Source: Leucogyrophana mollusca
Taxonomy: Eukaryota; Basidiomycota; Agaricomycetes; Boletales
Assembly (NCBI GenBank): GCA_021014945.1
Contig: MU266439.1
Span: 24,737 to 88,736 of the forward strand
Reading direction: 5' to 3'
Length of the DNA stretch: 64,000 nt
Shown here piece after piece: positions 20,554 through 32,433 of the stretch. Below the pieces are notes generated by a model. The model saw only the letters and a list, made by a program, of their open reading frames with translations. It was not told the origin of the DNA and made no database searches. How positions within the stretch are numbered: position 1 is the stretch's first letter; every line of letters starts with the position of its first letter. The position numbers were made by a program, and so were the translations under genes.

Positions 20554-23500
20554 CTACTGGACCGAGCCATAGCCCTGGATGCAGTTCTCCTGAGCGATAC
20601 TGGCGGATCCACTCCTGATGTAACATATCTTGGCGGGTATGCAATCGCCTGTGCATGGAGGAGTGCGGATCGAACTCTTCCCCTGATAGGTATTGAAGGT
20701 CTGGAACGAGAATGATAAAAAAAAACAGACGTGTTAAGAGTTCAGGTAATTCACCTGCACAAGTGACGGGTTTGCTTCCATCTCTAGAAGAAAGACGTGC
20801 TAAGTGCGAAGAAGACGCATATACAAATTGACCTTCGACGCACGTTCTGTGACCAGATGCCACCAAGTGGCATTCAAAGGATCGTCATCACCCCATGTGA
20901 TGTTTCCCCCATACGCTTCTCGGGTGTTGTATTCGTAGTTGTATGCAGGTCCGAACTGAATTTGAGAGTCGAGGGAAGGGAAGTCATTGACAGAACTCTG
21001 CCACCTAGAGTATCACATGAGCCAGAAACAAACGTGAAGTAACAAGGGTGATACGAACGTGTGTGCATCTAGAACATCAAAGGTCTGTGCGGCTGTTAGT
21101 CGTATCATACGTCTGTGCCTGGTAAAACCCACCGCAGAGTCGACTTCGTAAACGCGGAATCCCGAATTGAGGTTCGTTAAGGGTGTGACTGAAGGTCCAA
21201 CCTAAGGTAACGATAACTTATGAGCTCACAACCAAAGATACGTCATGGGAAACGTACCCAGCTGAGAGTTTGTGCGGTCTCTGCGCTCATATCCGTGCCA
21301 TTATTGGCATAGAATATCTATCCCACGAGGGAAAGCAGATATCAGTAGAGGGGCGAGGAAGTGTACTAAAAATACCCACGGATATCTCATCCTCGTGAGT
21401 ATGTCCCCAGAATATATCTATGAAGCAAGATAGGTAAAAAATCTCGCTGAAGACTTTCGTGCGTACTTGCGATGACATGAGGTGAAAATCGATCAACTCT
21501 GTCCCGGGAGTTAGCAACGCTCGCTTTCGAAGGAAATATGGATATGTCACATCTGGTAAACTAGCATAGTCATGTTAGCGATCTGCACCAAAGAGACGGG
21601 CTCATGCGGTCCAAACTTACATAGATTGGTTGGGTTCAGCAGAGGGTTTGTTCCATCCCATCCGCTGACAACGTGGCCCATGATCCAAACTAGTCGATTT
21701 TGTCAGTAACGCATCGAATTCGCGTCAAGCTCTAGGCTACCTCGATCTCCCGCATCTTCGGCATCCTGCAGTTCATCCGTAAGGAACCTCAGGATACCAG
21801 AGGTATCCGGTTGCGAGGAATTGATGTAATTGAAGTAATTTGATCTAGTAGGGGACTCAGAACAGATGCCAACGAAAGATAGCACCAACGCACGTGTACC
21901 CTGTCAACACGGTTCATTACTTAGTGAACAAATGAACACTGTTGCATAGATAACTTACACAGATTTGTGTTTAAACTGATAACCCTGAGCCCGTCAGCTC
22001 GTTTGACCATATAAGCTGAATAGTGAGTCCGCGCCAGCTCAATGGAAGCTTCTGGGAGCCACTGCTGATGCTCCCAGAGCGCAGAAACATGGTCGTACAG
22101 CCTGTAAAAAGTTTGGTGATAATTCAGTCGGCAGAATATATGGAGGCTCACCAGTCGAATTGTTTCGCTAGTTCCCCTCCAATTGAATAAGGTGCAGCTA
22201 GGTCTCTAATCAAAGTCAGTGTCAAAGTCCGCATGAAATATGAGAGTTACGAACTCATTATAGCTATCATGGTTTCCTAGAGTCGCGTAAACTGGACCTG
22301 GTCCGAGGTATCGTTTGAACAAATCGTATAACACCACCTATTCATTCAAATATCAGCGGAGAACAGTTAAGACACCTTTGTGTTACTCTCACTTCGGAAT
22401 ATTCGTTAAATGCTCTTCGTTTGCGATAAAGAACACGATTAACTCCGAGACAAAGAATGTAAAATGGTCATTCACCTGGATTCCTGGTTTTGTGAGTCGT
22501 GAGTTAACATGTCACCTGTAAACAGGCTGAACGCAAATCCACTATCCTCTGCCCCCGCGACGGCAGGAATGGCTTGCAACACGGATAACACTAGGGAATA
22601 AGGAGCATCACTTGGAGATAATTAGACACAGCCCACATCCTAGCAAATAAGCAGACAACTCACCAAGTATACGCTCCGAACCGAGGAGCAGGGAATAAGG
22701 GAGTGTCTGGACTCTGCACATTGAATGCGTTTGATCGACAGCATTGACCAGATGAACAGTTTGCTTCTGCACCATTTGCGTAACCTGGGGAGAAGGGTCA
22801 ATGCGAACTCATAAGACCTGAATGCAGTGAGCGGATATATACGTGGGTCGATGTGAAAATCAGATATGTGAAGCACTTTGAGACGTTGTCCACTGGGCTG
22901 TTTGGGTGGAGGCAGCGGATTAGGCTTTGGCTTCGCAAACCAATTCGTAAGGTTCAGCGGCGACGTAGGCGGTAATGGGCAGAGACCGAGAAACTGGTAA
23001 CAAAGAAGCTTGAAAGCAAGGTTAATGGATGAGCAACCCCACCAATCTATGTAACATTACCTGCCCATCATATCCTCCTACATCCGCGAAAGATGCGACT
23101 TGAGTCAATGCAGCACCAATAACGAGGCGACTGTAAGTAGTGGCACACGTAGACGAGTATTCAAAGAGTTCGCAAAGTTGGATAGCCAATTCAGGACCTT
23201 CTTCGGGGGCTGCGAGTGCGATGAATTTAGCAACTTCGAGGGAAGCCTGGCAGCGGGCACAAGTATTGTCTCCGAAGATAGGATTCGTTGCAATGGATTG
23301 AATCTGTGCGATGGCCTGTTCGAGGAGCCTCGAAGACGAGGCTTTAGGAGGTAGAGGGTGAGGATCTACGGTATCATTCTGTTAACCGAAAAATGATGTC
23401 AGCTCTCGATGATAATGGACCGTGATTCAACGACCTGTGGGATATGATCTGGATCTGTTAACGACAGTGGAAATATCTTGTGCTAAAGTAAACAGCAGGA

Positions 23501-23753
23501 ATCACAGGCCGGGTCAGCTAATTTGATACGACGTGGTTAATCATGGTCGACTCACTGTCACAGGGTCGGATATCACTGGCTGAACCTGCGCTGAGGTCGC
23601 AGTGGGAGAATTGTAGTACTGTGCATACACGGAGGTTGGGAAAGCGCCGGGCGCAGTGTAATTTGCGGGGTGAATGACGTCGCTAGAAGCCGCGGCAAAA
23701 AAAGCGCAGCAAACGACTCCTGCTAGGGAGAGCAACTTGGCACTCGAGAGCAT
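20554..23753 (-). CDS. Secreted acid-sphingomyelinase-like phosphodiesterase with saposin B domain
   Basis: Members hydrolyse sphingomyelin or related phosphodiesters in acidic compartments or outside the cell. The start MLSSAKLLSLAGVVCCAFFA is a signal peptide. The saposin-B domain follows (CARCQASLEVAKFIALAAPE, LCEFFEYSSTCATTY, GLCPLPP) with its cysteines spaced as usual. The metallophosphatase core keeps DFHIDP (first metal ligands), NCSSGQCCRSNAF, FTGDMLTHDSQ, ATLGNHDSYN, VWIMGHVVSGWDG and FWGHTHEDE, so all zinc-binding motifs are seen. The C-terminal exon reads TPPCTGDCIPAKICYIRSGS and ends YGSVQ. The gene is very intron-rich (more than 15 introns). C-terminal exon boundaries are less certain than the core. 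Confidence 0.93.
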
Positions 23754-24877
23754 GTTGAGCAGAAAATCGTCGTCCTGCCTGCAAACGAGTGTCCCGTTCT
23801 CGTTCAAGTCTGATCTTTTTATACGGCATGCTTGCCGGAATGTTCTATAGAAGGCTTCTGGAGGCGCGCGGCTAGTAAGGAGGACAGATTTCGCACCATT
23901 GACAAACGTTGGCTAGCGTTGATTCTCATGGGTCAGTTGCTCGGCACACGGGACCCAGCCAAGATCGCATACTACCTACTATTTTCGGGCCGCTGTCGTG
24001 CGTGCCAGTGTCAGCGAACTCACAGATATCGCTGGATAGGCTGAGCTATGAAGGGAGGATGGCAAAGTGCTTTGGAGATATTATTGTCAAACAGATCTCA
24101 AAACGGCCCTCACGGCGTACCAGGTGCTGCCTCCGTTTTACATAACTGTGGCTTACGCGTAGGCATAATATACCAAGCACCTAACACTGGCTGCACCGCG
24201 ACAGTACGGAGCCAAGTCATCGTCGGCGATGCTATCATGAAGATATTGTGTGAAGTTCATTTGCAGATCAACGAGAGGGTCACGCTGCGTGTCCTGATGC
24301 GATGATACGAACGGATGCTGACTCTTGCGGGCCCCTGACCAAAGGACAGTGAAACACCCGCCGACCATCCCAAAGGGCATCGTGAGACAGGTTCTCGAAT
24401 ATTACAGCGCTACCCAACGGCGTGTACAGATTTAGCTTGTATTCAACATAATAAGATGGCATGGTATATATGATCTCACAAGACATGGGGTGCCCAAAAG
24501 AGGGTTCCTTTGAAGCTCCAGAAAATCTGCGTGCGGAGAGGGGAGATGCAAACTTCGTCACTAACAATCTCGGAACAGTATGGTGGAAAGACGAACGTGG
24601 GGTTGCGAGGAACGGGGCAATTACAAGTTAGTAGCGGCCAAGAATCCGGCCAGCGGGTATCGATGCAAGGACGGATGATGATGCATGATGGTAATGGTAC
24701 AGGAAGTCGATGAGTTGATGGGACATTATTGGCCATTGACCGCTGTTGATAATAATACTAGAGCACTGTAACTGAGAGGATTAGCCGCCGTAAATAAGGT
24801 TGGAAGAAACACCTGTCTCAGCACTGACACGGGCAGAAGGGAGAGTCTACAGGCGCGGGGTATATGAATGACCGAGC
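23754..24877. other. Intergenic, no supported gene
   Basis: About 1.1 kb upstream of the sphingomyelinase-like gene. Open frames here are short, lack recognisable motifs and overlap one another. No RNA gene or repeat seen. Confidence 0.5.
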
Positions 24878-25090
24878 TCAGGTACGACCTGGACAACGCT
24901 CGCACTCCTTCCGCTTTTGTGCCTCCTCCTCCTTCCGGGTGACTCTACCCCGAGCTTTCTCTTCCGCTATCCTCCTAGATTCGGTCCACAGCTTTAGTGT
25001 ATAATCGTGTAGTGCTTGGGAATATAATATGAATGGATCACTGTGAAAATCATGAGAAGGGACATCGATTGAGGAGGAACGGGAAAGCAT
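24878..25090 (-). CDS. Small hypothetical protein, 70 aa
   Basis: A single exon from the ATG at 25090 (MLSRSSSIDVPSHDFHSDPF) to the stop at 24878. The middle is predicted helical (ILYSQALHDYTLKLWTESRR) and the C-terminal third is strongly charged (ARGRVTRKEEEAQKRKECER), ending CPGRT. No signal peptide or CaaX box, so it is not a mating pheromone precursor. A TATA-rich stretch (CATATATATAT, about 25158-25169) lies about 70 bp upstream of the ATG in the right orientation. No family recognised; the sequence looks protein-like. Confidence 0.5.
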   Translation of the reverse strand: MLSRSSSIDVPSHDFHSDPFILYSQALHDYTLKLWTESRRIAEEKARGRVTRKEEEAQKRKECERCPGRT

Positions 25091-26488
25091 GAGCAAAGCG
25101 GTTAACGGAAGCTAGATGGAAAGACAGAAGTGCAATTTACGGTATCTTGCAAGAGGGAATATATATATGCATGATGGATGGTGTTTTGAGCTCTCGGATC
25201 ATTGGACCGCCGATTTGTGGTTTTTGCTCCACAGAAATTGACTCGGCGGACAGACATGGGCACTTCGGCACCATTCCCTGCCGCTTGGTGCACTGTTAAG
25301 CATTTCGGGACGGTTGCCTTCACGTGTTGCACGGTGGTTATTTCCTTGACTATCGCAATTTACCCAAGGAGATTGGCAACATGTACATGAAGCTCACCGT
25401 TCCATCCACGCCTCCCCTGCGATCACCCAATATGACGGAGAGGTGTTTTCGAGATTATTTGATTTTCGTCCCAATAAGCAATGCCGGTCTCCGAGCAGTG
25501 CAGATTATCTAAGCGCCCTCATTAGGATGCCTACTTCGAACCTTCAACGTTGTCACCTGCACCCCAAATTTCATGGGTAAAAGGCGCCTGAACTAGGAGG
25601 TAGTACTACTGATAGACTGACGATCCCTGGTGTCTGCATGTTAGTAATGGTTCGGATCTGCTACCATGTCATTCGTTCATGGACCTGTAAATCTCTTCAA
25701 TGATTTCAGTCTTGCTCTGACCCACGTAAGTCAGGGAACAATGTGCTTTGATTTTTTCCCGCTCCACGGAGCCACTACACACAATCTTATTGGCCAGCCA
25801 CACCTTGTAAGTCTGATCCACCAAGAAGCAATCCGTCACGCCAAAGATATGATCGGCAAGGTGGTCGGTCAAATTTTCAAAAGCGGTCTCATCTCCTTGG
25901 CCCTTAAGAAACCTGAACCATTCTACATGCGCATCAAGTCCAGTCGTTGTAACGGATATGAGGAGGGTGCAACGTCGTGGGCCTGGAGGTTGTACTTTGC
26001 TGATGATGAAACGCGTGGCCACATTCACAAGGCCGTGTCAAAGTGCACGGAATTGTGGGCGCTGTTGATTTTTGGTCTCCGCTTGCCATGGAGTTGGCCG
26101 CAGCAGAAGATTCCCTGCCTCCGGTCAGTAAGGTGGGGCGTATCACTGCACAATGCGTAAATAAGTGGCATCTATGATACCATAATCATCAGCGCTGTAT
26201 CTGTGGAGAAGTTCTTATATGACTTCCGTGCGCGGTCACCTCTTGCTTACTCTTGTGTGGCCCCACCCATGCAGAGCACCTGCTGTCGGCCGGCCGATAA
26301 CAATCGAACAGCCTCCGACAAGCTGCAGACTCCACTCCAGTGGAAATGAATGTCATCTATCAGTCATGTGGTATCTGGATCTATAGTAAAAACAGTAAGT
26401 GTCGATCGATAAAGTACTACAGACCCCAAATCAATAGCAAAGAAGAAATCGTGCAAGATGTCATACACACATACAGCATAATAAGGGT
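25091..26488. other. Gene-poor region with an orphan reading frame
   Basis: The only frame of note is on the minus strand, about 25669-26028. It is open for 119 codons (VEWFRFLKGQGDETAFENLT, CFLVDQTYKVWLANKIV) and ends YRSMNE-stop, but it lacks an ATG and has a stop just upstream. An acceptor-like CATCATCAG at about 25999-26007 could start it as an internal exon, yet I found no partner exon. The opposite strand is open over the same stretch. It may be a decayed gene. Confidence 0.3.
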
Positions 26489-29400
26489 TTATCGATGTAC
26501 CCGTGAGTTTGACCGCCGCGGAAGTACATCATCTTTGGCTCGTACGTCGAGGGTTACGTGAATTTCGTGATATTTTTGCAAGTCAATGGCCTCAGACCTC
26601 GCTACGCCGGCAGAATCATTAGGAAGCCAGATAATGGGAGATGGTGCAAGCAATTCCGGTGCGTAAAGAACACCGGCCATTTCTTCCGCGTGGTCAGCAA
26701 ATGGCAGTGGTGGAAGATGAGGAGGGGCATCGGGATGAGTTCGAGCAGCTCGGTCTGTAGCAGTTAAATCGTCCAGCGTTTCAGTATCTACTTAGCGTGA
26801 TTAGTAACATCGCACGTCCGGGTAACCTCCTAAGGCCACTCACGTAGGGGAAGAGGGCCGCGATGGCGGGACGCGGATGGCATGACCGCCAATGTAAGGG
26901 ACATCATTTCGAGCACGGAAGCCATGGAACCGCGTGCTCGGGTGCCGCGTGCAGAACTCATGAGGCTCGTGCCCTCTCCGTCAACGTCCAAAGGGAGAGC
27001 AGACGGTTTTGCGGCGGTTGCGAACTCTGCCAAAGATTGACGTGTATCTGCACGTAAGGTTCGGAGCCCGGGTTGCCTCGTCTTCAACCTCGCGTATGTC
27101 TCCACAGCCAAGACAACCATAATCGCCACACCAGCTAGCACTCCCCCTTCAATCCATAAACGCCTACTTAACAGAATCAGACCAAGAAGGAGAGGTTGGA
27201 GAGCAACAATGGTTCCGAATCGTTTGAGTATCCATATTTGCAAAAGTCCCCCAGTTTGTGACAGGGTCCGAGCGTACACATATCCGATGAGAAATCGATG
27301 GGCTTGATGGAGATGCGGTAAGCTCACGTTGTCAACATGGTAATGAAACAGCAGCTCACCAACGAGTGTCAAAAATAGGAGGATAGCTGCCGCTGGGCCG
27401 ATGAGAGGGAATATTAAGGAAAAGGCAGAGGCAAAGACGGTGGCCAGCACGCATGCACCAGTTGCATATGATGGATCGTACGTTCTTGGGTATACAGCTG
27501 ATATTCATCCATTATATTAAGTCAATTTTATTGGGGAAATGAGTACTCACCCCTAAAGCGTTGCCGAGGAGTGATTGCATCCTTTTCGGCACGAAGCACA
27601 GACCAGAGACGGAATGGCTGAAGTAGCAGAATACCCGGAACGATCACTGCAGTGGTGACCGTAATCACGAGTGCAAGTGCAGCCATATAGACTGAACCAC
27701 TGGCGACGGTGCCGGCAATCGCATGTCCTGAACTGAATGCCTCCAGTGCAAAGAGGAGTGCACCTATGGCGATTACCCAGGCCGCAACTCCTGTACTTAG
27801 GACAAAAAACATGATCTTGTACGTGAGCAATTGCACTGCAGATATAGAAACCAGTGGGGCCCAACCAGCAGCCCCTGTAGTTGCATGTTTAGCTTGTTGG
27901 TAAACCGAATCACTTTTCAAACTCACATTGGATTATGGCAAGAGCGATGGTAATGAATGCGGTTGCGCCAACAGCGGGAGCGAGGGATGTGGCAAGACCT
28001 GAGACCAGTCCGTTGCTCTCGGAAAGTGGCTGGAAGAAGGGCAGGTAGTGTGCAATGTTTGGGGCAGTGCCAAGAACAAGCCCTGTAACAGCAACCACTG
28101 TATAGATTCCTGTCAGTTCTCTGGGTGAAACAGTCCGATTTCAGGGAACGCACATGACACGGCGAGGAGGATGATGGTGATGGCGATGACCGTCCATAAG
28201 GCCGCAACATCCAGGGCGTTGCCTTCGTGCTGGAGTGCGCCCCACCTAATGTCCTCTTTGGCTCTCCCTTCTATTAATTCTACACCAGGGATAAACCGCA
28301 GGCCACGCCCCATGACGATCCATCCCTTGACGCGCACGCCCTCAGCGATGTCAACGTAACATTCTTGTTGGGCATCAGTAATCTCCGCGTTAATGGCCTT
28401 CAATTTGGACCGCCATTGGTTTATTTCCGTGTAAACGGCTCCGAGATCGTCATAATTGAGACCCGATGCGGGTCTGACAAAAGGTTGTCGTGGTTGAAGG
28501 CGCAGATGTGGAGGAGGAATGGCGTCGGCGGTGGCATCCTCATAGGCCCTGGTCCTCAAAGGAAAGGTCTCTCGACGCTCTGTGGATGGCGTTTCGATTG
28601 GCCTAGGACGGGGCTTGACTAGTGGCACTTCGTCATTTGCTCTCGGGGGCGGGTCGGTTACCCCGCGGGACCCTTCGCCAAAAGAGTCGCCGAAGTCAAT
28701 TTCCCGCATGAGGTCTACCCAATCGTCGTCCGGGTCATCGGCCTGGTGACCAGAGGTTTCTCCTGTTGCGTACTCTGTCGTGGTGCCCCCATTCTCGGAT
28801 GATGACCCACCAGCATGATTTGGACCGTAGTATCTGGGATCTGGTACCGGGGAGGAAGGCCCCAATTCTCCGCCTCTCTCTATTTTAACATGGCTGCCTA
28901 ACGGTAGTCGATTGTAGGCGAGGGAGTCTCTGTTAACCTCCTGGAAACGACTACCAACAACGCGTTGTTGAAAGGAGTCCGACAGACTGATTGGGGTGCT
29001 AGTACCGTCCGCAAAATTGCCAGCATTGACGCTGCGAAGTCCGCGGAGTTTGTAGTACTGGGAAGGCGCAACAAACGAAGTCGGGGCAAAGGAGGAAGTA
29101 GCTTGTGCGGGATTATGTCTTCTATGCCGTGGCCGAGGGCGCTGCGAAGTCACATCAGTCATCGCAGTGCTGGAAGTATCAGCCAAATCTTACCGGACCT
29201 CCGCCTAATGCGCGGGGGCGGCTAATGTACGGCCGGTCGGGTTTTTCTTCTGCCTCGGGCTGCCGGCGAACCTCAAGGTCGGCTATCGAAGGATCGGGAG
29301 TTGACAGTCTGAACGAAGAAATGTACTTCGTTTCAGCGATTTCCAGATTGTCCAAAATCTCGTCTCGCTCCTCTATCAGTAATGCCAAGCTGTGGGTATC

Positions 29401-30897
29401 ACTGCACCAATGAAAAGATCATGAATTCGTTGTCGGCCATAAGAGAATATCAGGGAAGATAGTCACCAGATAGAAAACAAGCTTTGGATATCAATTTCCA
29501 TGTCGGCCTGCTCAGACTGTTGTGACGAGCTCCAATAGGACTGGTTTCTCTGTTGTCGCTCTCGGTTTCGGTCCCTGGGTGAGGCGCCCTCGAGCAAGGA
29601 GCTTAATCCCACCTTCACGATATAATCCTTGAGACGTTTCTCACCCCATCCGACAAAACCGGGTGCTTTACGAGCACTCAGCCATCCCATTTCCTTGCCT
29701 GCACATCGTACCTCGAGCCAGCGCTTCCGAAACGCGACCATGCGGTTGAACTCCTTCAAGATCCTGTACAGTGCTGGGACCACGGCCAACGCAAGAGTTA
29801 GGACCGTGATAATGAGGATACGCAAGCGCGCTTTGGAGCTCTCGTCTGTACCGTTCACTACCTCCCGTTCAGCTACAAAATCGGCAGTGGCGGTTGTTAC
29901 GCTGCCGCTTTCAAGCAACTGCAAGAGTCGCAAGAGACTAAGATCGTAGATAGTGGAGTACGCGCCGCCAAATGTGGGGGGTTCCGCTGACTGGGCAAGG
30001 CAGGGGGTCGACACGAGGTACAGCGGGAGTGCCCCGCCAAGGCCCACGAGAGTCCATCCCAGAACAACCGTAAGACTGATCCAGAGGATGCGCTGAATAA
30101 GCTCTTCGTCGGATGGAAACAGCTTTGCGTCGGTCGCAGCCGACCTCCCAGCATCAGAGACGTCAGAGGGCAATGAGGTAATGAGAGGAACATTGGGAAA
30201 GAGAAATGCTCCTATATTTGAACCAAGGGGCTTTGGTCGCAGACTTTGGACAATTTAGTATTTGATGTTCCAAATTATGAACGCAATCTTACTCTGTCTG
30301 CACAAACCACTCCCTTAACGCGTATATTTGGCGATAGCGCGGCCGAATTATTGCAAAAGCTAACTATGGAGAACTTTCAGTCCACAAGAGGCCGCATATG
30401 GATATCGCAGAGATCCTCACCCATATAAGCAACCCAATAGCGGTTGGTAAAACAACCGTTGCGATGATTCCGTCAGAAGTCACGTCCAGGCCGTCGCCGA
30501 TACACACAGGGATGACTTGAGCAGTGTCTCGGGCGGTGAGGAGAGTGGATGGAGTTACAACAGATGCAACGCCAGTGACAGAGGTGGGGTTATAAAAGAC
30601 AATAGTTGACGATGGTTGCGTTACAGTTACATGGTATGTCGTGAGGTATGAACCTGAGGAAGTCATCGCGCTGCCTGGGTCGATGGACGTATTGAACATG
30701 AAGTTCGAGGCCATGGATGATGATATTTTTGAAGTCCCTTCCGACGACGACGACGAGGGTGATGGCTCCCTGCTTGTTAAGATCTGAGAATCTCCTGAAG
30801 AGCCTGCGCTGGTGGACCACCACTGGTCGAAGTTGCTCGGTTGCGGTCGTCTGGGTCGTAGCACCGAATTGGCGCCTAGATGAGCGTGAAGAGTCAT
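26489..30897 (-). CDS. CSC1/OSCA/TMEM63-family cation channel
   Basis: A large membrane protein of the calcium-permeable, osmo- or mechanosensitive RSN1_7TM family. From 30897: a Ser-rich extracellular N-terminus, first helix GIIATVVLPTAIGLLIW, then LAFAIIRPRYRQIYALREWF and TDLRPKPLGSN across two introns, and SLPSDVSDAGRSAATDAKLF. The cytosolic part has KRWLEVRCAGKEMGWLSARK, APGFVGWGEKRLKDYIVK and GWIVMGRGLRFIPGVELIEG. The channel core includes WTVIAITIILLAVSC and GLVLGTAPNIAHYLPFFQPL, with LATSLAPAVGATAFITIALA following. The C-terminus reads LLAPSPIIWLPNDSAGVARS. All parts occur in family order. The start at 30897 is the first in-frame ATG; MASNFMFN further in is an alternative. Confidence 0.92.
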
Positions 30898-31597
30898 GAA
30901 CGCCCTCGACTGGGCTAGGTATATATGAGACGTCAAGGATATCAAACAAGTGAGTTAAGGATAGAATGGATCCGTTCTGAGCGGTTCGGTCATAAATTCT
31001 AGTTATGAACCATGACTACCATATTCGGCTTACCTAGGCTTCGAAATTTAGATGACCTTCTACAGTGTATACACTGCAGTTCGGTAAGGCGTAGAGATGA
31101 ATATTCTAGTGATGGTATGTACTTGGAGAGAGGCTCAGCCTCAGAAACGTGTGAGGAAGGGCGATTTACAGTTGCTCCAACACGCCGATTATGGGGTATA
31201 CAGCTCGAGCAATATTTAGCCGAGAATGGATTATGGGAGTACACAACGAGTGGATTCGTTCCCAAGACCGAAATACAAGGAGCCATGGAAGTGACAGGAT
31301 AAGGATAAATGCAGAGCAACTTATCTCGGCAATAAAGCAGGGTATATGCACAAGTTGGGCTGTTAGAATCATATTTAAGAGTGAAGTTCTCAACTGCCGT
31401 GCAGCCATGTAGATTTGCGAGTGAAGTTAAATATTTGCGACGAGTGTACATTGACAGGAAGGAGCGTGGTAGATATCTAAAGACAGGAGAGATAAATAGC
31501 GACCGTAACCACAGACGACGAAAGAACAAAGCAAACTCGCCTATTTCCGCACTGGAGCAAGTGGCAAAACTACAGCACCAGACAGGAAGATCGCGAA
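30898..31597. other. Intergenic: CSC1-type gene upstream region
   Basis: About 700 bp. A 96-codon plus-strand ORF at 31012-31302 starts with ATG but shows no motif; I do not support it as a gene. Confidence 0.4.
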
Positions 31598-31834
31598 TCA
31601 GGAGCGTCCCTCTAAAAACAATCCTTGCCCGTCATCGAGAACCACAAATACTTTGTGACCTGAAACCCATGGCGCGGGGTCGTCGACTACTGGGGAAGCA
31701 ACGTAGTCTTTAGACCGTCTCCGACTCTTTTTAGAGCGTTTGTGTCTTTGGCTCAATGGCCAGTGTTTCCCCGAGCGCGTCACGGTGGTCGCGCCTGCTT
31801 TATGGCTATGGGCTCTGCTTTGTGTGCTGCCCAT
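31598..31834 (-). CDS. Possible small basic protein with N-myristoylation-like start, 78 aa
   Basis: A single ATG-started exon. It begins MGSTQSRAHSHKAG, which fits the MGxxxS pattern for N-myristoylation, then has a dense basic patch (SQRHKRSKKSRRRSKDY) and a hydrophobic, strand-like tail (WVSGHKVFVVLDDGQGLF). A lipid anchor plus basic patch would fit a membrane-surface protein, but this is inference from composition. No homologue recognised and no promoter seen. It may be spurious. Confidence 0.35.
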   Translation of the reverse strand: MGSTQSRAHSHKAGATTVTRSGKHWPLSQRHKRSKKSRRRSKDYVASPVVDDPAPWVSGHKVFVVLDDGQGLFLEGRS

Positions 31835-32433
31835 GATGGCGGAGATGACTACTGGTATGTTAGACGAAGTAAGTCGTGTGCATCGCCGTTCTACCCACCT
31901 TGGACAGAAACCCAGAGGGACGCGCTCAGCGCTGGGACTGATAGCACGGATGGAAAACCTGATGAAAGGGCGGGGCCGTTTTCAAAGAGTTGATACACAT
32001 CAGATAGATCTTCCAGGGTATATGTAGAGGGCCATATCGCTTGGCCCTTAAGATCATGGCAGTGTTGCGTGATGGGGTGGCGTCGCAGCGGCGTTGCTTG
32101 GGACGACGGTGACAGCCTTCCCCCAGTGTGATACCAATAACCTGATAGTTGGGGAAGAAAATACTTTAGCGAGATCACGGTACGCCCCAGGAGTCTGGTT
32201 CAGGTAGCGTTATCTTCCCGTACAGCTGGCGGAAGGTAAGGCTATACATTGCAAAGTCTCAAAACGAGATGGTTCCTGAATGGACGGATTCAAACGACAC
32301 GGCCCAATTTGGATAAGCAATGCAACCACGTGGCACAGCATTGAGACGTGTTTAGCTCTTCACCAATTTCACGAGTCCCCAAGTCCTTCGAACCTGAACA
32401 CAGAGGCCAAGTGGCTGCCAAAGGCCGTAAAGA
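31835..32433. other. Intergenic: SLY1 upstream region
   Basis: About 600 bp with no supported ORF. It should contain the SLY1 promoter. Confidence 0.4.

Noticed and set aside
25666..26160. 164-codon plus-strand ORF
   Set aside because: It has ATG but no recognisable motif, and the opposite strand over the same bases is equally open. No basis to prefer it as a gene.
26280..26300. Palindromic CGGCCGGCCG
   Set aside because: Short GC-rich palindromes are common; there is no repeat partner or terminal-repeat context to suggest a mobile element.
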